Positions 17,254 to 25,958 of a stretch of 64,000 bases of DNA are shown piece by piece (within the stretch, counting starts at the first letter, position 1; the number at the start of each line of letters is the position of its first letter). The DNA is taken from assembly GCA_002348615.1 (NCBI GenBank), contig DEBR01000005.1, forward strand, positions 1-64,000. Direction: 5' to 3'. The notes beneath the pieces are model-generated. The model worked only from the letters and a program-made list of their open reading frames with translations, was not told the DNA's origin and made no database searches. This DNA comes from Candidatus Saccharibacteria bacterium UBA2951 (GTDB taxonomy: Bacteria; Patescibacteriota; Saccharimonadia; Saccharimonadales; Saccharimonadaceae). Position numbers and translations under genes: made by a program.

Positions 17254-19056
17254 GTGGCAGACGAAAAGGGTAGTTGGAAACGTTTCAAGCGGATTTCGTT
17301 CGACTCGAAAACGTTTTCCAAACGCGCTTTAAAGGCTGAAAACTCGACTACTCGCCACGCACACAAATTCGTCTTAAACAAGCTCGACAGTCTACGTAAC
17401 GTCAAGCGGCACGTGGTGGTCTGGCTTACGATCATGGGCCTTCTTATCGTTGGCGTCGCACTTCAGATGCTTTGGTACCAGCAGGCCTACCGTACCGCCG
17501 CTTGGAAAGACGGCGGGACATATGCCGAAGCCGTGCAAGGACCGATAAATACCTTGAACCCGCTGTATGCCACTACTCCTGCGGAACAATCTGCTAGTAA
17601 GCTTCTGTTCTCGTCACTTTACACCTACGACGACACCGGTAGTTTAAGTGATGACCTCGCGACATCGATGACTATCGGGCAGAACGGCCGTGAATATGTC
17701 GTCGGCATCCGTGATGATGTTCGTTGGAGCGACGACGTCAAACTGACCGCGCAGGACGTGGTGTATACGGTCGGACTTATGAAATCCGCAGAAGTCCGTT
17801 CGGTGATGTATACAAGAGGAGAATGGGCTGACGTTACTGCCGAAGCGCTAAACGAACATACCGTCAAATTCACCCTTTCTGCGCCATCTGCTTCGTTCCC
17901 GCATGCACTTACCTTCGCCACGCTCCCACGCCACATACTTGAAGATGTCTCGCCGGGGGCGATACGTCAAAGCGCGTTTAGCGTGTCACCGGTCGGGAGC
18001 GGGCCGTTCACGCTTCGGCTTCTACAGACATCGACGAACGGCTCGCATAAAATCGCTAACCTTTCTGCTTCTTCTAAATATTACAGGGGCGCGCCGAAGC
18101 TTGCCCGCTTTGAACTGCACGGATACAAAGACCAGGAAGATATGCTGAGAGCGTTGCAGACAGGCGAGGTCAATGCTGCCGCGGGGACCGATGCGCAAAA
18201 ATCTGACTTGCCGTCATCATTCAAAATCAAGCTGTATCCTGTCAACAGTGGGGTCTATGCTTTGTTCAATTCGGATAGCCCGGTACTAAAAGAGCTGAAA
18301 ATCCGACAAGCCCTACAGGCAGGGACGGATACGAAGGATTTACGCGGAGCCATAGGGTACGATGTACCTGACTTGCATCTCCCCTTCGTTAATGGGCAAC
18401 TAGAGGGTCAGGGAATTCCTGCGCCCGTCCCGCTGGATGTCGCGAAAGCCACGGGTCTGCTTGATCAGGCAGGGTGGAAGCTCCCAGCAGGGCAGACAAC
18501 TCGCCAGAACTCATCGGGTCAACCGCTACAGTTGAACATAGTTACCGTCAAGGACCCGACGTACGAGAAAGTGCTTGAGCGCCTTGCTGGACAGTGGCGC
18601 AAACTCGGCATAAAAGTGACTACCGACATAAAGGACCCGAGCGATCCTCGGCAAGACTTCGTGCAAGCTACGCTACAACCGCGAAACTATGATGTTTTGT
18701 TGCAAAAACTTGTTATTGGCGCGGACCCTGATGTCTTTGCCTATTGGCACTCATCCCAGGCATCAAGAGTAGGATTCAATTTTGCTAATTACCGCAATAG
18801 TACCAGTGACGACGCATTGGCAAGTGCCCGCGCTAGGACTGAGCAAGCTCTCCGAAATCAAAAGTACAAGGCTTTTGCAGCGCAGTGGCTCAAGGATGTG
18901 CCAGCGATCGGACTATATCAGTCCGTCATGCAATACGTGTACCGCCCTAGTGTGCAGCCTGAAATTAAAATCGGTGGCGTGCCATCTGAAACCGACCGAT
19001 ACAGCGATGTCCGCTATTGGTCGGCCGAGCGCATACCGGTTTACAAAACACCATAA
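17254..19056 (+). CDS. Extracellular solute-binding protein, family 5 (peptide ABC transporter)
   Basis: SBP_bac_5 protein of 600 residues starting with GTG after an AAGAGG site. A basic cytosolic N-terminus (about 1-50) leads into one transmembrane anchor (about 52-72) rather than a lipobox. The mature part has the family hallmarks NTLNPLYATTPAEQSASKLLFSSLYTY split over two strands, RDDVRWSDDVKLTAQDVVYT, and a late lobe with IGADPDVFAYWHSSQ. No permease or ATPase gene is adjacent, so the rest of the importer must be elsewhere. Confidence 0.9.
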   Translation: MADEKGSWKRFKRISFDSKTFSKRALKAENSTTRHAHKFVLNKLDSLRNVKRHVVVWLTIMGLLIVGVALQMLWYQQAYRTAAWKDGGTYAEAVQGPINTLNPLYATTPAEQSASKLLFSSLYTYDDTGSLSDDLATSMTIGQNGREYVVGIRDDVRWSDDVKLTAQDVVYTVGLMKSAEVRSVMYTRGEWADVTAEALNEHTVKFTLSAPSASFPHALTFATLPRHILEDVSPGAIRQSAFSVSPVGSGPFTLRLLQTSTNGSHKIANLSASSKYYRGAPKLARFELHGYKDQEDMLRALQTGEVNAAAGTDAQKSDLPSSFKIKLYPVNSGVYALFNSDSPVLKELKIRQALQAGTDTKDLRGAIGYDVPDLHLPFVNGQLEGQGIPAPVPLDVAKATGLLDQAGWKLPAGQTTRQNSSGQPLQLNIVTVKDPTYEKVLERLAGQWRKLGIKVTTDIKDPSDPRQDFVQATLQPRNYDVLLQKLVIGADPDVFAYWHSSQASRVGFNFANYRNSTSDDALASARARTEQALRNQKYKAFAAQWLKDVPAIGLYQSVMQYVYRPSVQPEIKIGGVPSETDRYSDVRYWSAERIPVYKTP

Positions 19057-19068
19057 TACCCCTATAAT
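19040..19068 (+). promoter_or_regulatory. Promoter upstream of the tRNA-Leu(GAG) leader
   Basis: TTTACA (19040-19045), a 17-nt spacer and TATAAT (19063-19068). The predicted start is near 19075, about 110 nt before the tRNA. The transcript therefore includes the partial tRNA copy. Confidence 0.7.
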
Positions 19069-19074
19069 TCTAGG

Positions 19075-19184
19075 GAATGCGGCGGTGGTGGCTTCGTGAA
19101 ACGAAAGTCAATCGTAGACGCGTCGACGCGCTTCGTCCGGAAAAAGACATTAAACTAACTCGTACCTTACAAATCGTTTTATAT
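19075..19184 (+). repeat. Leader with degenerate 5'-half copy of tRNA-Leu(GAG)
   Basis: Bases 19077-19088 repeat exactly the start of tRNA-Leu (19183-19194), including the 5' acceptor strand GCGGCGG. Bases 19114-19124 repeat exactly the D-arm/anticodon-arm junction (19203-19213). In the copy these two pieces are separated by about 25 nt with a TTCGT/ACGAA hairpin instead of the 8 nt in the real tRNA. The copy lacks an anticodon loop and a 3' half. Its acceptor strand could compete with the real one for the tRNA 3' end. Confidence 0.6.
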
Positions 19185-19271
19185 GCGGCGGTGGCGGAAT
19201 TGGTAGACGCGTCAGCTTGAGGGGCTGGTGAGCTTCGGCTCGTGGAGGTTCAAGTCCTCTTCGCCGCACCA
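19185..19271 (+). tRNA. tRNA-Leu (GAG)
   Basis: 87-nt class II tRNA with encoded CCA. The acceptor GCGGCGG pairs with TCGCCGC. The anticodon loop TTGAGGG gives GAG, and there is a long variable arm (GAGCTTCGGCTC) and the T-loop TTCAAGT. It is read from the promoter at 19040 and followed by a terminator. Confidence 0.95.
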
Positions 19272-19280
19272 GATAAATAA

Positions 19281-19303
19281 GACCAGGGTTTCCTGGCCTT
19301 TTT
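19281..19303 (+). terminator. tRNA-Leu terminator
   Basis: CCAGG/CCTGG stem with a GTTT loop followed by five T. It also lies at the very end of the converging nadD gene. Confidence 0.8.
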
Positions 19304-19814
19304 ATATACGAAATTGAGTTGATGAATGGTGAGGTTTATCGGTATGAATGAAGGATCTTCGGACCGATAACTCGTATTTACTCTCAATTTGTTTAAAAAG
19401 TTTCTCAATATGTTCGATACTGTCATTACTTCGCATTCCAACGGCGATACCCCAACCGGCAAGCATGACTTCAATCTGTGGCCAGCTTTCGATTCTTCTC
19501 GCGACGTCAGAACCGATCAGGAGAGTAAAGTGTGCAGGTTCAAATAGTTTCTCTATTTCGGGCAGAGTTTTTGATATAGTGAAGCGACTCGAGGTCAAAC
19601 GAATGGTTTCAAGCTGGGGCAATCTTGAAAGGGTAGATTGTGTGCTAGCGATACGTTCATTGAATGATGTCACATTCGTTTTGTTTCTGGGCGATTTTTC
19701 AGGTAGGAAGTAAATGATATCGAGGTTACAGACTTTTAGAGCTGATTCTGCGAATGCTACGTGCCCCTCATGAATTGGGTCGAATGTGCCTGGGTAGATT
19801 CCGATTGATCTCAC
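19302..19814 (-). CDS. nadD: Nicotinate-nucleotide adenylyltransferase-like protein
   Basis: Nucleotidyltransferase of 170 residues, predicted to make deamido-NAD from NaMN and ATP. The N-terminal signature GIYPGTFDPIHEGHVAFAE has the (H/T)xGH-type site. FLPEKSPRNKTNVTSF matches the NadD substrate region, and LLIGSDVARRIESWP matches the late motif. It is shorter than typical NadD (190-215), so a related cytidylyl- or adenylyltransferase is possible. The GTG start is fixed by TACAAT six bases upstream on this strand. Confidence 0.72.
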   Translation of the reverse strand: MRSIGIYPGTFDPIHEGHVAFAESALKVCNLDIIYFLPEKSPRNKTNVTSFNERIASTQSTLSRLPQLETIRLTSSRFTISKTLPEIEKLFEPAHFTLLIGSDVARRIESWPQIEVMLAGWGIAVGMRSNDSIEHIEKLFKQIESKYELSVRRSFIHTDKPHHSSTQFRI

Positions 19815-19820
19815 CGGTTC

Positions 19821-19826
19821 ATTGTA
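19821..19826 (-). promoter_or_regulatory. nadD -10, leaderless GTG start
   Basis: TACAAT on the minus strand, exactly 6 nt before the GTG at 19814. Confidence 0.65.
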
Positions 19827-19851
19827 TCACCGGTAAGGTGCGAGGGTTTGC

Positions 19852-19857
19852 TATAAT
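19852..19857 (+). promoter_or_regulatory. Extended -10 for tRNA-Cys/tRNA-Leu
   Basis: TGCTATAAT gives an extended -10, 12 nt before tRNA-Cys. It presumably drives both tRNAs as one precursor. Confidence 0.65.
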
Positions 19858-19869
19858 CTATCAAGGAAT

Positions 19870-19943
19870 GGCGCGTTGGCGGAGCAGTTACGCAGCGGTC
19901 TGCAAAACCGCGTAGACGGGTGCAACTCCCGTACGTGCCTCCA
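19870..19943 (+). tRNA. tRNA-Cys (GCA)
   Basis: 74 nt with encoded CCA. The acceptor GGCGCGT pairs with ACGTGCC (one G-T pair). The anticodon loop CTGCAAA is read as GCA. It is separated from the next tRNA by 3 nt. Confidence 0.93.
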
Positions 19944-19946
19944 TGT

Positions 19947-20032
19947 GCGCGGGTGGTGGAATTGGTAGACACGAGGGACTTAAAATCCCTTGACCAAAAG
20001 TCGTGCGGGTTCAAGTCCCGCCCCGCGCACCA
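19947..20032 (+). tRNA. tRNA-Leu (TAA)
   Basis: 86-nt class II tRNA with CCA. The acceptor GCGCGGG pairs with CCCGCGC; the anticodon loop CTTAAAA gives TAA. It is co-transcribed with tRNA-Cys. Confidence 0.95.
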
Positions 20033-20040
20033 AGAAAAGT

Positions 20041-20062
20041 TGGCCGACAGGCCATTTTTTTT
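20041..20062 (+). terminator. tRNA operon terminator
   Basis: TGGCC/GGCCA stem with GACA loop followed by eight T. Confidence 0.85.
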
Positions 20063-20142
20063 ATTACCTCGCTATCTGTTCGTGACTGCTGGATGGTGGT
20101 ATACTTGAAGCACATATTACTACGGTTAATGGGGGTAATCAT

Positions 20143-20709
20143 ATGAGTATTTTGTTATGGATATTGGTCGGCCTGGTCGTACTTCTCGCCATCTTCGTGT
20201 GGGCGACGTACAACGGCCTTGTGCAATTGAACGTTCGTGTTCAGGAAGCATGGAGTGATATTACCGTCCAATTAAAGCGAAGGGCAGACCTAATTCCGAA
20301 CCTTGTGGAATCGGTTAAAGGGTACGCCGCACACGAAAAGCAAGTCTTTCAGGATGTCACGGAAGCACGTTCTAACGTCCTTGCAGCGACCGCAAAAGGC
20401 CCGGCAGAAGCTGCGAAGGCAGAGAATCAGTTTGAACAGGCACTAAAAAGCCTGTTCGCCGTATCCGAAGCGTACCCCCAGCTTCGAGCAAGCGAAAACT
20501 TTCAGCAGCTGCAAAGCGAGCTAGTTGATACTGAAGACAAGATTCAAGCCGCGCGCCGATTCTATAACGGTGGCGTCAGGGACTTGAACACTCGAATCCA
20601 ACAATTCCCGGCTAACGTTGTCGCAGGGATGTTCAACTTCAAGAACCGAGAATTCTTCGAAGTTGAAGACATGGCGAGCGTTGAAAAACCGGTCGATGTA
20701 AAGTTCTAA
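20143..20709 (+). CDS. lemA: LemA family protein
   Basis: 188 residues: one N-terminal transmembrane helix (about 2-22) and a long four-helix-type coiled domain with the LemA signature RVQEAWSDITVQLKRRADLIPNLVESVKGYAAHE split over the first two helices. LemA proteins are membrane-anchored and of unclear role. They are very often encoded next to htpX, as here (14 nt apart). A TATACT at 20099 and a GGGGGT site give a leader of about 35-40 nt. Confidence 0.93.
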   Translation: MSILLWILVGLVVLLAIFVWATYNGLVQLNVRVQEAWSDITVQLKRRADLIPNLVESVKGYAAHEKQVFQDVTEARSNVLAATAKGPAEAAKAENQFEQALKSLFAVSEAYPQLRASENFQQLQSELVDTEDKIQAARRFYNGGVRDLNTRIQQFPANVVAGMFNFKNREFFEVEDMASVEKPVDVKF

Positions 20710-20723
20710 GAGGGCAGGTTACT

Positions 20724-21599
20724 TTGTACAAGGCAATCGCGGCAAATAAGCGAAACACCGTATTCATCATGGTGGTTTTCGTGCTGATCATAGCAGGTAT
20801 CGGCTATCTGTTTTCAAAGGTGTATGGAAGCACCGGTATATTCTGGGGAACACTGGTCGGTGCCGGTTTGTATGCGCTTGTCCAATATTTCATTGCTGCA
20901 AAGATAGCACTTGGGGTGAACGGGGCCAAAGAGATAAAGAAGTCTGATGACCCACGGTTTTACCGCATCGTTGAGAACCTCGCGATTACTGAGGGTATGC
21001 CAATGCCCAAGGTGTATATCATTGACGATCCGGCGCCAAACGCGTTCGCGACCGGCAGGGATCCTAAGCACGCGCACGTCGCCGCGACATCCGGTATTTT
21101 ATCGATCATGAACGACCGTGAACTCGAGGCCGTAATGGCTCACGAAATGGGGCATGTCAAGAACTATGACATACGGGTCATGATGATCGTGTTCGGGTTA
21201 GTAAGCGCAATCGGTCTTATCGCGGACATGTTCCTGCGAATGATGTGGTTCGGTGGCGATGACGATAACCCGCCAAGCCCAATTTTCTTAGTTCTTGGTG
21301 TTGTCGCCGCACTTATCGCGCCACTCGCGGCCGTTCTTGTGCAGGCAGCGATATCTCGGCAACGTGAGTACTTAGCTGACGCTAGCAGTGCGTTGACGAC
21401 ACGTGACGCGGAAGCATTGGCGTCTGCACTGGAAAAACTTGGAACAGCCGGCACGGCTTTGCGTCGACAGAACAGCAGTACGGCGCATCTATTCTTCGCA
21501 AGTCCGCTGAAGGGAGCGAGCCTTGCCAAGCTGTTCAGTACGCACCCTCCGATTGCTGATCGAGTGGCGCGTCTGCGTTCAATAGGAAATTCATTCTAA
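20724..21599 (+). CDS. htpX: Membrane zinc metalloprotease HtpX (M48B)
   Basis: 291-residue quality-control protease of the cytoplasmic membrane. Two N-terminal helices (about 10-55) precede the catalytic motif MAHEMGHVKNYD, with HExxH at about residue 139. A second helical pair follows, then the distal Glu ligand in SRQREYLADASSA. The start is TTG (20724) after a GAGGGCAGG site. It forms an operon with lemA. Together they are an envelope stress or remodelling unit. Confidence 0.94.
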   Translation: MYKAIAANKRNTVFIMVVFVLIIAGIGYLFSKVYGSTGIFWGTLVGAGLYALVQYFIAAKIALGVNGAKEIKKSDDPRFYRIVENLAITEGMPMPKVYIIDDPAPNAFATGRDPKHAHVAATSGILSIMNDRELEAVMAHEMGHVKNYDIRVMMIVFGLVSAIGLIADMFLRMMWFGGDDDNPPSPIFLVLGVVAALIAPLAAVLVQAAISRQREYLADASSALTTRDAEALASALEKLGTAGTALRRQNSSTAHLFFASPLKGASLAKLFSTHPPIADRVARLRSIGNSF

Positions 21600-21619
21600 T
21601 ACTGGCAAAATCGACCCAC

Positions 21620-22714
21620 ATGGTTAAGACATCTGCGAATCAACGTAAGCCAAGGACATCCACGAAAAAGAAAAACCCTGTCGTCAGCCCTTCTCGTTTT
21701 TCATTGTCTCGACTTCGTCACCGTGCACGCACGTCATTCAGCGAATACCGGTCCCGTCGGCCACACAGGAGTTTTCAGCTGACCCGACGCCGAGACTATG
21801 TCCGTTCGCTGGAGCTTCCGGGTTATTGGGCATTTACCACTTTCGTATGGAAAACGCTGATGTCACATAGGCGGTTGTTTTTAGGACTTATTGTCCTTTA
21901 CGCGCTTCTTGAAGCTGTTTTCGTTGGCCTCGCGTCCCAAGATCTTTACTCGCAACTTTCGGCGCTACTCGACAATACGAATAACGGGACGTTCAGTGGA
22001 CTTTGGGGTTCAGTCGGACAAGCAGGACTGCTGCTTCTTTCTGGTATGTCGGGCGGTTTAACTCCAGAGCTTACGGAGGCGCAGCAGATTTATTCGGTCA
22101 TCATATTTCTTTTGACGTGGCTAACTACCGTGTGGTTGCTCCGGGCACTTCTTAGTGGCAATAAGCCGCGTATCCGTGATGGTATATATAATGCCGGTGC
22201 GCCGATCGTTCCGACAGGCATTATCTTAATGGTACTGGTACTGCAGTTGCTTCCTGTTACGATCGGTGTCATCGCTATGAACGCGGCTATATCGACCCAT
22301 TTGTTTGACACAGGAATCATAGCAATGTTGGTATCGCTCGCGGTCGGACTACTGGCAGTAATTTCACTGTATCTTGTTACGAGTACGATCATCGCGCTTG
22401 TCGTGGTGACGCTTCCGGGTATGTACCCGCTTCAGGCAATCCGTGCTGCGGGTGACTTGGTCGTTGGCCGTAGAATTCGTCTTTTGTTCAGAATCGGATG
22501 GGCGCTTATAGGCTCAATGCTGGCATGGAGCCTCGTCGTTCTGCTTGTCATCCTGATCGATCGCGGAATCAAGCACGTATTGCCTGTGCTAGACTGGTTG
22601 CCACTCGTACCCGTCGCTATCGTGTTCATGAGTTCTACCGTTGTGGTATGGATGTCCACATACGTATATCTGCTTTACAGAAAGGTAGTCGAGGATGACG
22701 CAGCCCCAGCCTAA
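21620..22714 (+). CDS. Polytopic membrane protein with basic N-terminal tail
   Basis: 364 residues. The first ~65 are very basic (R, K, S), after which about six hydrophobic helices follow, with a hydrophilic loop near 150-180. The layout resembles the glycerophosphodiester-phosphodiesterase-type membrane domain seen in uncharacterised CPR proteins, but I cannot assign a function. Its last 20 nt overlap the start of ligA, indicating co-transcription and coupled translation. Confidence 0.7.
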   Translation: MVKTSANQRKPRTSTKKKNPVVSPSRFSLSRLRHRARTSFSEYRSRRPHRSFQLTRRRDYVRSLELPGYWAFTTFVWKTLMSHRRLFLGLIVLYALLEAVFVGLASQDLYSQLSALLDNTNNGTFSGLWGSVGQAGLLLLSGMSGGLTPELTEAQQIYSVIIFLLTWLTTVWLLRALLSGNKPRIRDGIYNAGAPIVPTGIILMVLVLQLLPVTIGVIAMNAAISTHLFDTGIIAMLVSLAVGLLAVISLYLVTSTIIALVVVTLPGMYPLQAIRAAGDLVVGRRIRLLFRIGWALIGSMLAWSLVVLLVILIDRGIKHVLPVLDWLPLVPVAIVFMSSTVVVWMSTYVYLLYRKVVEDDAAPA

Positions 22715-24701
22715 AGAGCGCATACGGCAGCTTCGTGAACTGATTAATGATTATCGCTATCATTATCATGTACTGAATGAATCGACGATGAGCGAAGCGG
22801 CCGCTGATAGTCTAAAACACGAACTTGCCGTGCTTGAAGAAGCTCATCCTGAACTAATCACGCCAGATAGTCCAACACAGCGTGTTGCGGGCGTCGCGCT
22901 TGATAAATTCAAAAAAATCGAGCACAGGGTTCCGATGATCAGCCTAAGCGATGTGTTCGATCGTACCGAAATAGAAGCATGGGTGAAGCGAATGGACAAG
23001 ATTCTGCCTGGTTCAACCCATCGGTTTTTCTGTGACATCAAAATGGACGGTCTGGCCTGCGCATTGATTTATGAAGACGGCATATTAGTGCAAGCCGTAA
23101 CCCGTGGCGACAGCCGGGTGGGTGAAGATGTGACAATGAACGTCCGGACGATAGAGAACGTTCCGTTAAGACTACGGGACGGAAGTGGCGATATGCTTCG
23201 TGGTCGCACCGAAGTCCGCGGAGAAATCGTCATGTTAAAGAAAGATTTCGAAGCGTTGAACGCGCGTCAGGCTAAACAAAATTTGCCGCTATTTAAAAAC
23301 CCCCGCAACTTGGCGGCAGGAACGATTCGTCAACTTGATCCAAAATTGGTTGCGAAACGGCCTCTGACCTTCTTCGGATACGATTTACTGCGCGATAACC
23401 CGGCAGATATACCGACGAACGAATCAGCATATGGAATACTGAAACAAATCGGCATAAGCACAAGCGGTCTTGATAAGTCGTTCACCTCACTTGACGGCGT
23501 CATGCGATACATTGACGAACTAGACGGTAAACGCAAGAACCTGCCATTCAACACTGACGGTGTCGTACTTAAAGTTGACGACCGCGCCCAGTTCGCGCGG
23601 CTCGGCGTGGTTGGTAAAAGCCCGCGAGGTGCCGTGGCATACAAATATGCCGCCGAAGAAACGACGGCGCTAATAAAGGATATCGTCATCTCCATCGGTC
23701 GCACAGGAGCCGCGACGCCGATTGCCGTGTTCGATCCCGTGCAAATTGCCGGTACGACCGTACAGCACGCGTCGCTACACAATGCCGATGAAATTGAACG
23801 GAAAGACATACGTGTCGGGGATACGGTCATCGTATATAAGGCAGGCGATATCATTCCGCAGGTCGAACGGGTGCTCATGGAACTCCGTCCTAAGTCAGCA
23901 GAACCATTTGATTATGACGCCGAGCTGAAGGCCCAATACCCGGAACTCGAATTCGTTCGACCTGAAGGTGAGGCTGTCTACCGCATGAAAGGCGTGACCG
24001 GTCCTATCTTGCTTAAAAAAGCTTTAGAGCACTTCGCATCGAAGGGAGCGCTCGATATTGATACCCTTGGCGAAAAGAACGTCGCGGCATTAGTCGATGC
24101 AGGGTTAGTGCATGACCTTGCGGATATTTATCGGCTCACGAAAGAACAGCTACTGGAACTTGATCGGTTTGCCGACATATCCGCAACCAAGTTAATAAAC
24201 GCTGTCGCAAGTAAAAAACATCCACCTCTGGAGCGTTTCGTGTATGGGCTTGGTATACGCCATGTCGGCGCACAGACAGCGATCGACTTGACTAATCATT
24301 TCGGAAGCATTGACGCACTACAGCACGCGACCATTGAACAGCTTGAGTCTGTAGATGGAGTCGGCAAGATCGTGGCTGAAAGTATCGCCGCTTGGTTTGC
24401 CGACGAAGATAATGAAGAGTTGATCGCGAAGTTCTCGGACTTGGGGGTTAAGCCGCATTACGAAAAAAAGCAGGGCAAACTGACCGGTAAGAGTTTCGTA
24501 GTAACCGGAACACTTGAAACCATGGGAAGGGACGAAGCGGCAGACAAAATCCGCTCGCTCGGCGGAACGTTCCAAACAAGTGTCGCCAAAGACACGACCT
24601 ATTTGGTCGCGGGTGGCAAGGTAGGAGCCAGTAAGTTGAAAAAAGCCGAACAATACGGCACGACCATCCTGACGGAAAAGGAATTTTTGAAGCTGATATG
24701 A
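22695..24701 (+). CDS. ligA: NAD-dependent DNA ligase
   Basis: 668-residue replicative ligase. It has the NAD-binding Ia domain (YRYHYHVLNES, about 15-25) and the adenylation domain with active Lys in KMDGLA (about residue 116). The OB fold contains GRTGAATPIAVFDPV. A helix-hairpin-helix region includes GIRHVGAQTA, and a BRCT domain (about 590-665) closes the protein. The zinc-finger segment between OB fold and HhH carries none of the four usual Cys: the first pair is replaced by YPELEF and the second by a Cys-free helix. The gene overlaps its neighbours on both sides. Confidence 0.96.
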   Translation: MTQPQPKERIRQLRELINDYRYHYHVLNESTMSEAAADSLKHELAVLEEAHPELITPDSPTQRVAGVALDKFKKIEHRVPMISLSDVFDRTEIEAWVKRMDKILPGSTHRFFCDIKMDGLACALIYEDGILVQAVTRGDSRVGEDVTMNVRTIENVPLRLRDGSGDMLRGRTEVRGEIVMLKKDFEALNARQAKQNLPLFKNPRNLAAGTIRQLDPKLVAKRPLTFFGYDLLRDNPADIPTNESAYGILKQIGISTSGLDKSFTSLDGVMRYIDELDGKRKNLPFNTDGVVLKVDDRAQFARLGVVGKSPRGAVAYKYAAEETTALIKDIVISIGRTGAATPIAVFDPVQIAGTTVQHASLHNADEIERKDIRVGDTVIVYKAGDIIPQVERVLMELRPKSAEPFDYDAELKAQYPELEFVRPEGEAVYRMKGVTGPILLKKALEHFASKGALDIDTLGEKNVAALVDAGLVHDLADIYRLTKEQLLELDRFADISATKLINAVASKKHPPLERFVYGLGIRHVGAQTAIDLTNHFGSIDALQHATIEQLESVDGVGKIVAESIAAWFADEDNEELIAKFSDLGVKPHYEKKQGKLTGKSFVVTGTLETMGRDEAADKIRSLGGTFQTSVAKDTTYLVAGGKVGASKLKKAEQYGTTILTEKEFLKLI

Positions 24702-25090
24702 ATCTTCAGGTAGGCGTCAAACTGCTAATCAGGGACAAAGCTGACCGGTATCTTTTTCTACGTAGGGCGCCTGCACACAAAGCTGGCAAGCAGCAATGGG
24801 ACATTCCAGGCGGCAGAATTAATCCGGACGAGCCGCTGCTTGAAGCGCTCGCACGTGAACTATTCGAGGAAACAGGCATGAGGATTGTCGACGAACCAAG
24901 GTTAATCGCCGCGCAGGACATTTTCGTACCAGAAAAGGAATTTCGAGTCGTCAGACTGACATACGTCGGAAGAGCGGAAGGTGACATTAGCCTGAGCGAG
25001 GAACACGACGACTATGAGTGGATGACGAAAACCGATGCGCTAGCCGATGATGTCGATCCATACATTAAAGAGATCGCGGACAGGTTTTGA
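24698..25090 (+). CDS. NUDIX hydrolase
   Basis: 130 residues with a perfect Nudix box from about residue 37: G-x5-E-x7-REL-x-EE-x-G, ending RELFEETGM. It hydrolyses a nucleoside diphosphate linked to an unknown group. Its start overlaps the ligA stop by 4 nt (ATGA). It may clean oxidised nucleotides or NAD-related products, but this is only an inference from position. Confidence 0.88.
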   Translation: MNLQVGVKLLIRDKADRYLFLRRAPAHKAGKQQWDIPGGRINPDEPLLEALARELFEETGMRIVDEPRLIAAQDIFVPEKEFRVVRLTYVGRAEGDISLSEEHDDYEWMTKTDALADDVDPYIKEIADRF

Positions 25091-25093
25091 GAG

Positions 25094-25348
25094 ATGAACA
25101 TACAGGACAACTTGGACAAGCTTCCTGAACCGCCAAGAATCGAAAAAGGCAGGTATAGGCATTATAAAGGTAATGAATACGAGGTTATGGGTGTGGCGTT
25201 TCATACCGAAACACTTGAACCGCTGGTCGTCTATAAGGCGCTCGAATATAAAAAGGGAGCTGAATTCTGGGTCCGGCCATATGCGATGTTTTTTGATCAG
25301 GTAATCGTTACCGGTAAAAGTGTACCGAGATTTGAAAAGATTGACTAG
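25094..25348 (+). CDS. DUF1653 protein
   Basis: 84 residues of the DUF1653 family. The core reads GRYRHYKGNEYEVMGVAFHTET (split over two strands) followed by EPLVVYKALEY and a final WVRPYAMFFD. It is a small beta-rich, SH3-like protein of unknown role, often near nucleotide-metabolism genes. It follows the NUDIX gene by 3 nt in the same operon. Its end overlaps the converging HD gene. Confidence 0.85.
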   Translation: MNIQDNLDKLPEPPRIEKGRYRHYKGNEYEVMGVAFHTETLEPLVVYKALEYKKGAEFWVRPYAMFFDQVIVTGKSVPRFEKID

Positions 25349-25938
25349 CGCTTAGGAATATTCCCGCGTTCATCAAGCCATTCCAGAAGTAGCTCGTAGT
25401 ATGGCGAAACATCGTCGGACACATGAATCGTGACTTTGTTATCTCGTTCCATCTCCAGGGTAATACCTAGCCTTTTCCAGACGTCTGTCGGTTTGTCGTC
25501 GAGCTCGATCATAATGACGGGCAGTAGTTTGTCGACTGCTTTGACGAAGCGCGCTTCAGGGTCAACCTTGTCCATGTAGCTCTCCGCGTAATCAGCAAGC
25601 TCGCTGAAGTCCGGCCAATCATGCCTGATTTGCACAAGTCCGTCTCGTTCGCGCTGCTCCTTGGTGGCCGCAAGCTCTGCGTCGAATATGAACGTATCGC
25701 CGGCGTGAAGTTCGACGATGTCATGAGCGAGCGCGTACTGCAATATTTTAAGTAGGTCGAGCTTCGGTGCGATTTTTGGGTGTAAGTACCAACAAGTCAT
25801 GGCCAGCCCATAACTGTGTTCGACATCGTTCTCCGGTCGGCCAGCATCTCCCATGGGCGGAGTGCGTATAACTTTGGCGAAGTCAGCGATCATGCGCTGC
25901 AAATCAGCCAAACGGTCCATTGGTGGGTGGTCGATCAT
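25345..25938 (-). CDS. HD-domain phosphohydrolase (YfbR-like)
   Basis: 197 residues. Metal site residues are recognisable as VEHSYGLAM (His), ALAHDIVELH (the HD pair) and a late Asp in FVKAVDKLLP. This resembles 5'-deoxynucleotidases of the YfbR/HDDC2 group that dephosphorylate dNMPs, although substrate is not certain. The ATG at 25938 lies 6 nt from a palindromic -10 shared with the divergent rdgB-like gene, linking two nucleotide-pool enzymes. Confidence 0.83.
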   Translation of the reverse strand: MIDHPPMDRLADLQRMIADFAKVIRTPPMGDAGRPENDVEHSYGLAMTCWYLHPKIAPKLDLLKILQYALAHDIVELHAGDTFIFDAELAATKEQRERDGLVQIRHDWPDFSELADYAESYMDKVDPEARFVKAVDKLLPVIMIELDDKPTDVWKRLGITLEMERDNKVTIHVSDDVSPYYELLLEWLDERGNIPKR

Positions 25939-25944
25939 AAAACA

Positions 25945-25952
25945 AGTATACT
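25945..25952. promoter_or_regulatory. Bidirectional palindromic -10 (AGTATACT)
   Basis: The 8-base palindrome provides TATACT on both strands (plus 25947-25952, minus 25950-25945). Exactly 6 nt separate each hexamer from the ATG of its gene (25959 plus, 25938 minus). Both genes are therefore predicted leaderless and cannot be initiated at the same time on one template. Confidence 0.7.
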
Positions 25953-25958
25953 AAAGCC

